Shown: one piece after another, positions 54,119 through 64,000 of the stretch
Layout: each line of letters starts with the position of its first letter
Position numbering within the stretch: position 1 is the first letter of the stretch
Assembly: GCF_014805685.1 (NCBI RefSeq)
Contig: NC_060885.1
Location: forward strand, 12,007,132 to 12,071,131
DNA from: Silurus meridionalis
Taxonomy: Eukaryota; Chordata; Actinopteri; Siluriformes; Siluridae
Direction of reading: 5' to 3'
Length of the DNA: 64,000 bases
The notes under the pieces: generated by a model
What the model was told of the DNA's origin: nothing
Databases searched by the model: none
What the model saw: only the letters and a program-made list of their open reading frames with translations
Position numbers and translations under genes: made by a program

Positions 54119-55178
54119 TGTGGCTTTTATTTATTTATATATATCTGTTAAAGGTAAATAGCATTATTTCTTATGCTGATTATGTTGATACTTTGTACTC
54201 TGTATTTTACTTTTTTGTAAAAAAATTGCATCACTATGCATTTTTTGCATGCCTCCAGCTCGTAACAGTATGCAGTGATGCCTACACTTTTTTTTTTCAG
54301 TGTTATAAATATTCTTTTGTTGAAATTTTTGTCTGAATTTTTTTAAACAGAGCATCTCCACCACATCGTGTGGGAGTTTCTAAAGTGAGTATCTGAATAT
54401 CTTCACTGTTCAAATCTATTGCACAGTGATGTACTGACCCGGTGTCTCATATTGTTGCAGATATTAAGTGCTCTTGGCTATCATGTCTTAGTAATGGATT
54501 ACAGAGGTGGGTTTCATTATTTTGCTTCTCCTCAAATATACATCTAAGGGAGTTTTTCCTTGCCACAGTCACCACGGCTTGCTCATCAGGGATAAATGCA
54601 CACCATTCACCTTGACTGTTGATTTCTGTAAGGCTGCTTTGAGACGATGTCTGTTGTAAAAGTGCTATAGAAATAAACTTGACTTGACTCAAATATACAT
54701 ATGTTATACAATTAACATAATGTAACATTAAAATATCTAGATGCACATTTTCTGGTTACAGCATGACTATATTTAAAAAATGTATTTTGATTTAGTGTTT
54801 TACATTTAAATCTTGTACACAATTATAAATGTATAATAAGGTGAAACATTATTAGGCTGTGTCAGCTGGATTGGTGAGTTTGTATATGCAACATATGAGT
54901 GTTTTAAACAAAACCTCACTGTATCGAAAGAGTTGCAGTGTGGGGTTGTTTATTTTGTCAAGAGTGTTTTCGACTTGGTATTAACATTCCTCAGGCTAAA
55001 AAGGGTTAACTACTGAAAATATCTCAGCTACTTTGTTTTTTATTTTTATTATTCATGTAGAAGACTGTCAGGAACATGCAAAACTTGATGCTACATAACA
55101 CTGAATTGCTTGTAGGTCCATTAAAAATATTTAGTTGAATTTGCATCAATGCGTTATTAACACATTAATTTTGACAGC

Positions 55179-55263
<85 letters not shown>

Positions 55264-56108
55264 AGCAATTCAGTGCCAAGGAGGATTTTAAATTTTGCAT
55301 GTTTGCAACAATCTTCTACATGACTGAACGTAAACTAAAGAAGCTGATTATTAAGTAATTATATTTTCTGCTAGGATTTGGTGATTCCAGTGGAGAGCCC
55401 ACTATGCCTGGACTGGTCACTGATGCACTTTACCTGTACCACTGGGTACGGGCACGTAGCAAGGACAGCCAGGTCTTCATATGGGGTCACTCAATTGGCA
55501 CAGGGTGAGTGTGTCTGGGCTGATACTACCTTGGACAAATCAGCTGTGGTTTTATCAGTTTTTTTTTCAGAATAGTATCATATATTGATGTAAGATTATG
55601 TTTTACTGTTTCAAATAGAAGGTATTTTATTTAGAGACACATATATTGCATTTACAGGGTAACAACTAGTGCTGTAGTAAAACTACAAGAACAAGGTAAG
55701 AAATATTACCTTAAACTACTAGTCAGGCTTTTGTTAAGTGCGGCTTTTATGTAGTTATTTATATTAGGTATGCTATGCTATAAAAAAACACTAAAGTAAC
55801 TTAATATATTTAACCAAAGTAAAAAAATATACTGTATGTATCAGCAAAACCTACTTACATAAAAAAAAAATTTATAATAAATTAAATGCCCAAAATTCTC
55901 CAAAAGACTCCTCAAAATAGTAAACCGATATATCTCATATCAGTACTTAATTGAAGCACCTTGGCAGCAATTACAGCCTTGAGTCTTTTTTTGACTATGA
56001 CACAACAAGCTCTGCATGCCTGGATTTGGGGATATTCTGCCATTCTTTATGGCAAATCCTCTCAAGCTGGGTCAGGTTGTGTGATATTTCAGGTTTGTTT
56101 ATGTTAAA

Positions 56109-56198
<90 letters not shown>

Positions 56199-57191
56199 CA
56201 TAAGTTGTAGTTCGAAGTCATATGTCTCCCATATCATATGTTTGATTGCCAGGAAGCCCTCCTGATGCAGTGATACTTGAAGGTTCTTTCCTTGACTCCA
56301 AAGTACCAAAAGGAGTCCCCCATCTATTCCTCTGGGTAGGTAAACTTCTGTTTTATTAAATGAGTACGCATATCTTTGTGAATATATTTCTTAAACTAGC
56401 ATGCTAATTGTCTTCTTTTTTTCTTAGTATTACTGGAGATTTCCATACATACAGTACTACTTTTCCCAGGATACAATTAAAGCAAATAAAGTTCAGGTGT
56501 CCAATTCTGAAAAGTAAGAATAAAGTCATATATATGTGAAAACATTTAAAAAGAAAAGAAAATACAATAGATTTCAAAATATATGTTAGGATCATTACTA
56601 AGCTGCTAAACTGGAATATTTTAATTTGGATTAGTGTGAAACAAATGAGGACGCCGCTTATGATCCTTCATTCAAAAGATGACCATTTGACTCCTATCAG
56701 GATGGCTGAGGAGGTAGGATATTTATATATACATTTGGTTGACTATGTGTAAATGTTTTGTGTTATGAGTATAAAGTCAACAACCATATTTCCATGTGTA
56801 GCTATACAAAACTGCTAAAAGTGTGCTACCTGAGGAAAAAGTCAGGTTGGTGGCATTTGAGGCATCCCATGGATACCGTCATAATGGACTTTATAGGGAT
56901 CCTCGTTTACCAAAAATTATAAGGTATACAAGTTATTTATTGTTTAGCATGTTTCGCATAATGCAAAATAAATTATTATTAATTTTATTATTTTATTGCT
57001 TTTTAAGTTTTGGTTAAACAAGTATTTTTTTTTATAAATGTAATACTATGTAATATATTGCATTGACTTTAATCTGTGACTTGCCTTGCTATATAAAATG
57101 AATGTCTTCTAACCAGTCTAATTCAAGAATGGTGATAAATCAATGTCAGTATTTCCCTTACAGGGAGTTTGTGCAGTCCAATGCAAAGTAA
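50385..57191 (+). CDS. ABHD12/ABHD12B-like serine hydrolase (lysophosphatidylserine lipase family)
   Basis: The family hydrolyses lysophosphatidylserine and related lipids; ABHD12 is an endoplasmic-reticulum membrane protein with a lumenal active site. Thirteen coding exons: 50385-50467, 51737-51858, 51987-52086, 52183-52302, 54351-54384, 54461-54506, 55375-55504, 55658-55695, 56253-56335, 56428-56513, 56635-56713, 56802-56923, 57164-57191. Phases close to 356 aa (ABHD12B about 362, ABHD12 about 398). There is a basic N-terminus, one hydrophobic segment (about residues 38-58), NHTVNMYLTSEAE and GVWHTVPD (about 85-106), an oxyanion-type HGN at 136-138, nucleophile S208 in GHSIG, Asp at 296/297 in HSKDD, and probable His at 334 in GYRH; the triad looks intact. 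The exon 2 donor (T|GTGCGT) is weak and is chosen by frame. ABHD12 versus ABHD12B cannot be decided by eye. Intron 4 holds a Tc1-like remnant. Confidence 0.92.
52875..53770 (-). mobile_element. Tc1-like transposon, internally rearranged, in intron 4 of the ABHD12-like gene
   Basis: The minus-strand frame 53374-53631 begins with a Tc1-type transposase N-terminus: GKELSEDLRIRSVALHKDGR, then GYSTVARVIQRFFKTGSTLN, the helix-turn-helix DNA-binding part. The rest of the transposase is missing. The remainder (52890-53240) consists of typical fish Tc1-like non-catalytic sequence such as CCTCCTGGGCATGGATTTCA and GGTGTTTTTGGGGTCATTAT. Inactive. Confidence 0.8.
54060..54115. repeat. (TA)n microsatellite in intron 4 of the ABHD12-like gene
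   Basis: About 28 TA units. Confidence 0.95.
54546..54690 (-). repeat. Repeat R1, short reverse-strand piece in intron 6 of the ABHD12-like gene
   Basis: GAGTTTTTCCTTGCCACAGT, GCTTGCTCATCAGGGATAAA, and AAGGCTGCTTTGAGACGATG are the reverse complement of the left end of repeat R1. Confidence 0.7.
55182..55261. repeat. (TA)n microsatellite in intron 6 of the ABHD12-like gene
   Basis: About 40 TA units, ending about 110 bases before exon 7. Confidence 0.95.
56116..56191. repeat. (TA)n microsatellite in intron 8 of the ABHD12-like gene
   Basis: About 38 TA units, ending about 60 bases before exon 9. Confidence 0.95.
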
Positions 57192-57482
57192 TCTGCAAGC
57201 TTCCAAAGTGGGACCAGGTTAAACCTCGATGTTTCATTTTCACACATATGTTATGTTTTACTCTCCAATGCTAACTTTAGTGGTGTGCCCAAATTCATTT
57301 ATTTTTGATCTTATTATTTACACACACAAGTAAAAAATGTAAGAGCTAATTCACATGGATTGCATATTTAATAACAATTGTAAGACACCTGTACCTATTA
57401 AAAGGTTAATGTAAATGTTCAATAATAAGTTTCATGAGCTTAGATAGTAAGTCAAAAGTTCATGATGATGATGTGCACAAAA

Positions 57483-57488
57483 AATAAA
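57483..57488 (+). promoter_or_regulatory. Candidate poly(A) signal of the ABHD12-like gene
   Basis: AATAAA about 290 bases after the stop codon, with a second one starting at 57490. Confidence 0.45.
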
Positions 57489-57760
57489 CTAATAAATATT
57501 AAAGTGCTTAACCATGCTTTGTCTATTCTTTGTGGAATTAATTCTGTTGCTCAAAGAAATGTGCAAATAATGAACTTAGTTTTTTTTTTATATACACACA
57601 TATACTGTATGTATATATATTGTGTGTGAGGATTGATGAGTTACGTTACATGCATACGTTTGTATTTGTTTAATGAGGAAATAAGCCTTACTGGATAAAA
57701 GCCACAAGTAAAATAAATTTAGTTTATTAATGTGTAGTTCCTTCTTCCGTTCTGGCATTG

Positions 57761-57780
57761 TGTGTGTGTGTGTGTGCGTG
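57761..57780. repeat. Short (TG)n tract upstream of TM9SF3
   Basis: About nine TG units immediately before the GC-rich promoter block. Confidence 0.8.
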
Positions 57781-58058
57781 CTCTCAGATGACGTGGCTGA
57801 AGGTGGCGGAACGCCGCTGTGGCCGTGTTTCTCAGTTCATCGCACTTTCAGCGCCGCGCCACACCATTGGCTAAAAGTCTCCATGTGAGAGTTTTCAGCC
57901 AATCAAAGGCGAGTGCGGTGATTCCTCAAAAAAAACACTTGACGACATATCCGCACAGAGCATCCTGAGACGACCACTGTCATAGAACCAGGAAGAAGGA
58001 AGGTGGGATAGCTTCAAAGGGCTAATATCCCGAAACGATCGGTAAACTTTCCTTGAAA
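57781..58058 (+). promoter_or_regulatory. Probable TM9SF3 promoter and 5' UTR
   Basis: A CpG-rich block contrasts sharply with the AT-rich flanks. It contains TGACGTGG (57789-57796), the core recognised by ATF6/XBP1-type bZIP factors, an inverted CCAAT box (ATTGG, 57866-57870) and a direct CCAAT box (57899-57903). There is no TATA box. The spacing does not match the classical ERSE (CCAAT-N9-CCACG). Confidence 0.55.
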
Positions 58059-58154
58059 ATGATGAAGTCGTCCAGGTGGAAGTGTGCAGCGCTCCTCTTA
58101 TTGCCTGTTATAAGTTTATTTTTGCCCGCTCGGGCGGATGAACATGAGCACACG
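58059..58154 (+). CDS. tm9sf3: Transmembrane 9 superfamily member 3 (TM9SF3), first coding exon only
   Basis: TM9SF3 is a nine-span membrane protein of the Golgi/endosome system. The exon encodes 32 residues: MMKSSRWK, a hydrophobic signal-peptide core (about residues 9-22), then PARADEHEHT before a GT splice donor (phase 0). A mature N-terminus starting DEHEHT just after the signal peptide is characteristic of TM9SF3 and not of TM9SF1, 2 or 4. Two adjacent ATG codons (58059 and 58062) could start it; the first is taken. The expected continuation is not found anywhere to position 64000, so intron 1 exceeds 5.8 kb and the gene is partial here. Confidence 0.8.
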
Positions 58155-60125
58155 GTAAGAAAAATGATTTCGGCCTGAGAAGCCTTATGCGGTGTGCCTT
58201 TAGCCCCGACAGGGTGAATGATCAGCGTATCGGATTAGGCTTTCACAAAAAAACACGAATTAATCCGGTGTGCAGAATGTGTATAGGACGGAAAAGCAAC
58301 CGAAAGCTCCAAATGTCACGTTAATGTAGTTCAGTTAGGTTATATAGTACTTCATTCTTTTCCTGATGCTAATGCTAAATCCAATGGCGAGCTAATTAGC
58401 TTGCTAGCGCAGCCGTAGCTACGTGGTCTAGAGGGCCGAGTCCCAAATAAATATATATTTTTTAGATATTAGGGCGTATCAGCCTTTCTATACAGTACTG
58501 ATAGTACACTTCTATAGACATTACCTGGGTTTTTGGGATCATCCCCAGGTTGATTGGTGTATGCTGGATAAATAGCTGTCAGTTGTATATCATTGTGCAC
58601 AAAAGGCACATTATGTGCATTTGAATGAGTAGTTTGTAGTTTGTGAGTAGAATCACTGAAGTGGACTAATCATATTGGGCTAGTTTAAGATTAGCATGCT
58701 GGTTAATGTATCCGGCTATATACAGCCGTATCCGGTTGCTGCAGACCTGTCATACAGGACATCAGTTCTCACAACAGTCCCTGTCATGTACAAATGTCTC
58801 AATGTCTCTTTACTGGGTGAACAGGCAGCCAGTCACCCGTAGTTATTGACTATCAAACCTTGATAGAGTCCAGTCAGAGCTGTTAGAAGCTATTAAAGGT
58901 GATTTACACACAGTAGAAATAAAGAGGAAAGGTCTGTCAGTTTCTAATAAACCATTATGAAATTTTTTTTGACTTGTATCTTTATTTCTTGAGGTTGAGT
59001 GTCTTCTCGTGGTGAACGTTCCCATCATGAGGTCCCTTCTCCCCGCTGAACACTGGGTGTTCAACAAACTATACAATTGCTTCTATTAAACCTTCAATTA
59101 AATTTCATAATGAATGTCATTCGGATATAAAATGCACAAAAACAATTTACATGCAAATCTGAGTGTACTGTAACCCATCAGTTAGAAGTTTATGGTTACA
59201 CCCTGACAACTGAATGTGTCCTCGCTGCTGCTGCTGCTGCTTCGTATTCGTCAGTATTTTCTTGCAGATTCAAGATAGAAGTAGCTTAATTTGCTTATCA
59301 CGTTTGCATCAAAATCAACTTTATTTTGTGGAGGTAAAGTTTAGCTTTAGACAGCCAGATTGTTCAGCTCAAATTGATCACCTACATATCATTCTGACTA
59401 TGGGTAATTTAGCATCAGCAGTTCACTTATTTGAATGTTTATGGGAGATGATGAAAGAAGAGAACCCGCCAGAAACCACCAGGATCATTGTGTGAAACTA
59501 CACTGAGAGAGTCGTACAGAAACCAGAGCTTCAGTTGCAAAATCCAGTAGTGTTTAGGGATGCCTTGTTTAATAAAAAAACTTTTCGCCTTTGACTTTAG
59601 AGCCCAGATGTGTTTCTAAATCTCTCTCAGGGCTGAAGTGTGCTATGACTTATAGGGAAAAAAAACTGGAATTATTTGTTTCTGCTCTCTAGTGTTGTCT
59701 AGAGGCTAATTGTTTGAATACACTATGCCCACAAGTGACCTTATTCTGGATATCTAAAGGTATTGGATGGTCGAACGCAACCAGTTATCCTTGAGATGAT
59801 GTTCTGTAGTGTTTCATTGACCTTGTATTTATCTAGAAGATTAGAATTGACTTTCTGGTATTGGTTGTGTTATGAGGTGCTGAGGTGCTTAAATAAGTGA
59901 CCTGGTTGAAGGTGGAATATCCAGAGATGTCCTGCAAGCTGTTTATAGCTATCTATAGAATGTATGTTATTATTTCGTCTTTCTTTTAATCATGTTTTGA
60001 CGCTTGTCATCTGTGGGTATGAGTTGTCCAATTTTCATAGTTTGGATGTCCATGAATAGCCTTTGGTGATGTAAAAAGTCATGTCCATGGATGAACCAAG
60101 TGAAAGATTTAAACTTTACCTAGTT
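58155..60125. other. TM9SF3 intron 1, first part
   Basis: No exon of TM9SF3 or another gene is recognised. The small plus-strand frame at 59214-59495 has no splice context or family resemblance. Confidence 0.5.
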
Positions 60126-60335
60126 ATAATGTGGGAGGTGGTAGATTATTGGTTTAGCATTGGACTTTGTATCTGAAGATCGTTAGTTCACATCCAAGCC
60201 ACACCAAACTGCCATTCCTGGGCCCCTAAGCAAGGCCCTTAACCCCATAGTTGCTCAGTTGTATGAATGAGATCAATTGTAAGTCGCTCTGGATAAGAGC
60301 ATCTGCCAAATGCCATAAATGTATAATGTCTTGCT
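60126..60335 (+). mobile_element. tRNA-derived SINE with L2-like tail
   Basis: The 5' part GGTGGTAGATTATTGGTTTA through GATCGTTAGTTCACATCC has degenerate A- and B-box spacing of a Pol III promoter. The middle CCCCTAAGCAAGGCCCTTAA and the 3' part GTAAGTCGCTCTGGATAAGA with GCATCTGCCAAATGCCATAA are the standard tail shared with fish L2 LINEs (compare 2724-2795). L2 machinery most likely mobilised it. Confidence 0.8.
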
Positions 60336-60804
60336 AGATTGACCAGTATATAATGTGCAAAAAAAAAAAAAAAAAAAAAAAGTAAATATTTTCATTAATA
60401 ATGTTTAGGAAGACTTCTTGACACATTATTGCCACAGCGAACTGAGCATGTGTTAGCAAGCACCATGTTAAGATTTTGATTCCAGGCGTTTGTCAGATAT
60501 CCTAGAGCTTCTTACAATTATCCCATTTATACATGGCACAGTTGAGGGTTACAGACTTTGTTCAAAGGCCCAGCAGTGGCAGCTTGGTGGTGCTTAGATT
60601 CGATTCACGACCTTCCGTTTAGAAGTTCAACGTATTAACCATTGTGTTGCCACGTTCCTGTTAGTTTAGAAATGCAACTGTAGTACACTTTAACTGTATT
60701 GTAGTATTGTAAATCTAAGAAATTGTTTATAATCGCACAATCCTGTCAGCCATATGAGAATAGATTTGGTGCCTCTCAAGTTTTCTTTATATCCTCCTTA
60801 TTAT

Positions 60805-61405
60805 TACAGTAAAACCCTGTTGGACGAGCATAATTCGTTCTTGAAAATTGCTCATAGGTCCATTTGCTCGTACGTTCGAACTGATTTTCCCCATAAGAAT
60901 GAATGTAAAAGTGATTTAATCCGTTCCCGAGATCTCATTCGATCGCTTATTTCTGCACTTAAAAAGTATTTGTAGCCTATTTTAACAAACAAATACACTG
61001 CAAATTACCGTAATGTAAACATAATTTAACACTTACCCATGTAGTAGTGGTTGATTGCGAGTTTGAGACGCGCACCACGTTCATAACCTCCTCGGTTTCC
61101 ATGGTAATTCTATTTACTTTCGTTTTCACAGCACCATCACTGATTTTCTTTGGAGACATTTTTTAAGATTTCTAGTAAAATAAAAATATAAAACTAAAAA
61201 AAGTTACGTTTTTGCTGCACTGAACAACGAGAGCGACCGAGTGATACGTCATCAACTAAGCGACTGATGCCACCCGCCGCTGAAAACAGGGAACCGGTAG
61301 CGTGGGTTTGCTCATGCCTTCGAAATTTGCTCGTGAAACGGGGTAAAATTTTGCGAGCGAGTTTGCTCGTACTATAGGTTGCTCGTACAACAGGGTTTTA
61401 CTGTA
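60805..61405. mobile_element. pogo/Tigger-like non-autonomous DNA transposon
   Basis: The left end CAGTAAAACCCTGTTGGACG (from 60807) and the right end, read on the opposite strand as CAGTAAAACCCTGTTGTACG (to 61403), are inverted repeats with one mismatch, flanked by TA on both sides. Subterminal GAGCAAA/TTTGCTCGT words repeat several times at each end. A minus-strand frame (60977-61159) starts MSPKKISDGAVKTKVNR, like the N-terminus of Tigger-type transposases, then loses similarity; the catalytic domain is absent. The element is 597 bases. Confidence 0.85.
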
Positions 61406-62797
61406 TTATTATTTTTCTCATCAGGGAAAAATGAAACATTTAAAATTGATTTCCAAAATTTGTAACATTTCTTTCGAACTGCTTTGTGACCATGTCTATG
61501 GGTAGCAGTGCTATTCATGTAAATGTGAGCATGATCTGACAGAAGGGTTGAGATTGTTTGTAGCTTTACCATAAATAATTAGAATATTAACTGTATTATT
61601 AAAGTGGCTTGTACTCCCGTTGGACATCTAATGCACAATAAAGTGTACCAAAAGCTTTTTTTTTTTTTTTAAGTAGACAACATTTTTGATGTGACAACAT
61701 AATTGATGTTCGCTGCTGCTGCAAAAAAAGCTGCAAAATGATATCCGAGCACAACAGTAGTTAATTTGTTAGTTTCTTAGTGAAAGGAAGCCTGCAGGTT
61801 GTGGTTGAGTGCAGCATGGGTATATTTCAGGATCAGTGATGAATGATTGGATTAAGGATGAATGACGCTAATATTAACTTTTTGGATGGACTGGAAAAAA
61901 TCGTCATACTTTCTACACTGATGTGTATATACTGTGATCTATGAAACTACATTGCAATCTTTGAAACGAATAAATGTCTCAGGCTGCATGGATTATGGTT
62001 AAGGCTTAGATAAAAATGTAACAGGTAAACAGCTAATAAATGGAATCCTTTAAAATTGTACGATACATATGCAGGACATACACCTAACCCGGGCCTGACT
62101 GAGTAACGTTCAGGAAGCTGTACAAGCTTTAATAACATGCAAAATTTATGCAATCAAGTAACTTTGTAGACCTTTAGTAGTCACGGTATGTGCAGGATAT
62201 GTTCAATCTAATCTAAATAACGTCCCAATTTCCATGGCAAAATGCAAAATTGATAGTCCAGAATTTAGTCTGCTTTGTTTTTTCGTCAATTTCAAATTGT
62301 AATACCAAGCATGAACGATAGTTTTAAGATTGATAGGTGTGAATCTCTGATCCAATCCATCACATCCTCTCTTCATTTAGTAAATATGTGCAGGCAGTCA
62401 GACTTGTACTAATCCCTTATAATTCTGTCTGCCATTATCCATAATGCAGGTTAAGCTGTTGGGTCAAGTTAGGTCAATATTGGTTAGGGGCTACCAGCAA
62501 TACTTGCTACGTGCCATTATTATATTTTTTAAATACATTTTTACATTATAGTCATTTTTTTTGATGCTGTGGTACAGTAGACCAGGTTTGGCTGCTTTTT
62601 ACATTTTTTTTAAAACATTGTTCGTTCACTTTGTGTAGTCTACATACGATCTGTATTTTGCATGATGATTTGGAATTATGTAAAAATGCTGTGTAGGGTT
62701 AAAGTACCTCTTTTCCGTGCGGATTTAAATAATTCACGGTAAAACGTGTTGAAAAATATTTTTATCGAGGCATGTTCTTGATTTGTTGTGCTATATC

Positions 62798-62799
<2 letters not shown>
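61406..62799. other. TM9SF3 intron 1, middle part
   Basis: AT-rich intronic sequence with no recognised exon, RNA gene or named repeat. Confidence 0.5.

Positions 62800-62885
<86 letters not shown>
62800..62885. repeat. (TA)n microsatellite adjoining an RTE 3' end
   Basis: About 43 TA units directly abutting the LINE terminus at 62886. Confidence 0.95.
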
Positions 62886-62888
<3 letters not shown>

Positions 62889-63121
62889 CTCAGTTCTCCC
62901 ATGAGGGGTCGCCACAGCAGATAATCCGTCTCCATACTCCCCTGTCCTCTACATCTGACTCTTTCAACCCAACTACCTTCCTCACCACATCCATAAACCT
63001 CCTCCTTGGTCTTCCTCTTTTCCTCCCTTCTGGTGGCTCCATCCTCAGCATTCTCCAACCGATATACCCCATGTCCCTCCTCTGCACATGTCCAAACCAT
63101 CTCAATCTCGCCTCCCTCAAA
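62886..63121 (-). mobile_element. RTE-type LINE, 3' fragment
   Basis: The minus strand encodes EARLRWFGHVQRRDMGYIGW, RKRGRPRRRFMDVVRK and VWRRIICCGDPSWEN, the C-terminal end of the same ORF2 as at 45295-47690. It is 5'-truncated to about 235 bases. Confidence 0.9.
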
Positions 63122-64000
63122 TGCTAACAAAAGAAAATCAAAGAGGCAAACCTCTTTATACATAAACACTTCCAGTTCTAATTATAATTCCTATCTTTCC
63201 TGCTTGACCAATCAGATTGGTGGCATCTCTCTTAACTGGTCATTTGCTGAGTTTTCAAAAAATGCATTGTTTCTTGTTGTAGATCTTGACAAACAGCAAT
63301 CCTTGTCATTGTATATCCTACATTACACTACCAGTGTGACCGGTTTGAATTTTGTTACAAAACCTGAAAGGCCGTAACCTCGCTTTCGCTATTGTTATTT
63401 TATTCTTTCTAGTCACAATGCAGTGTTGCTTAAAGAGTGTATATAAAGTTAGCTTCTTTTTCTGTCTATCTGTGGCAAAGTTTCTGCTTTTAAAACAATA
63501 ATGTGAGTTGTCCTAAATTGTGTAGTCTTGGTTACCAGTTTTTTTTTACTTTTTTTTTTACTTTTTTTCTTTTTCTTTTTTTTGCAGAAGGCATTTGAGA
63601 TTTGTCATTTTATTGAAACTAAACTCCTTTCTAACAGGGTTTTTGCCAAAAGCATGCACGTCATTGAAGATTTGGCCGCATTTTGACTTCAGTAAAATGA
63701 TTAGGAAATCTAACCCCAGGCAATGTACAGTATCTCATGTTAATGGTCGTAAAGATTCCTTTATTTCCAGAGGGAATAGTGGAGTTTTTGCCCTTTTCCT
63801 GCAGTGTAAAGACAGACCAGGAAACACTCGTTCTTTTCTATTGTCTTCTGCTCAAACCAAAAAGGAAACCAAGCATTGTTCAATTTTAGATGATCTGTCA
63901 CTTTTTCTGAGAAGTGACAGTTATGGAAGTATTTAGGATAAGTCTTTGGTTCCTAGTAGAGGAAAAGCCTACATATACAATACACAGCTGAAGGTTTTAT
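63122..64000. other. TM9SF3 intron 1, last part in window
   Basis: A T-rich stretch ending in TTTTTTTTGCAG at about 63577-63587 looks like a splice acceptor, but the following frame does not encode the expected TM9SF3 sequence. The 113-aa frame at 63595-63936 has no family resemblance. No exon is called. Confidence 0.45.

Noticed and set aside
63577..63936. Possible second TM9SF3 exon after a strong pyrimidine-AG
   Set aside because: The following frame lacks the expected conserved lumenal-domain sequence, so the acceptor-like signal is probably chance.

Overview
The window is vertebrate nuclear DNA, most likely from a teleost fish. It has spliced genes with canonical GT-AG introns, about twenty long microsatellites (mostly TA, GT, GA and GAAA), and a fish-type mixture of transposons: L2-type and RTE-type LINEs, Tc1-like and pogo/Tigger-like DNA elements, a hAT-like element, a tRNA-derived SINE with an L2-like tail, an endogenous retrovirus and a solo LTR. 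The species cannot be fixed from the sequence; an otophysan such as a catfish is only a guess.

Layout. Positions 1-29.4 kb hold no gene I can support: AT-rich sequence, dispersed repeats, LINE and Tc1 fragments, a truncated tRNA-Glu-like piece, and a few repeat-free, higher-GC blocks that could be conserved non-coding elements. Positions 29.5-32.0 kb carry NANP (+, two exons, 241 aa), the N-acylneuraminate-9-phosphatase of sialic acid synthesis. Positions 32.7-40.5 kb carry POLR1B (-, fifteen coding exons, 1133 aa), the second-largest subunit of RNA polymerase I, tail-to-tail with NANP. Positions 40.9-50.1 kb are a stack of nested insertions: Tc1 remnant, L2 fragment, an endogenous retrovirus on the minus strand, a 5.4-kb inverted-repeat DNA transposon inside its 3' LTR, an RTE LINE inside that transposon, and a hAT-like element with a solo LTR inside it near the 5' LTR. 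Positions 50.4-57.2 kb carry an ABHD12/ABHD12B-like serine hydrolase (+, thirteen coding exons, 356 aa). At 58.06 kb the first coding exon of TM9SF3 (+) begins and its first intron runs past the window end; that intron contains a SINE, a Tigger-like element and an RTE 3' end.

The four genes are housekeeping or lipid/secretory genes that share no pathway. NANP lies in the same chromosomal neighbourhood as ABHD12 in human, which fits an ABHD12-family gene here. For every gene, exon boundaries were worked out by hand from splice sites and reading-frame continuity, and the phases close exactly.

The most unusual object is the element at 42593-48005. It has 20-bp imperfect terminal inverted repeats, a target duplication, an undisturbed homologous target site in the partner LTR, and a 174-aa open reading frame resembling uncharacterised transposase-like proteins of fish rather than any superfamily I can name.
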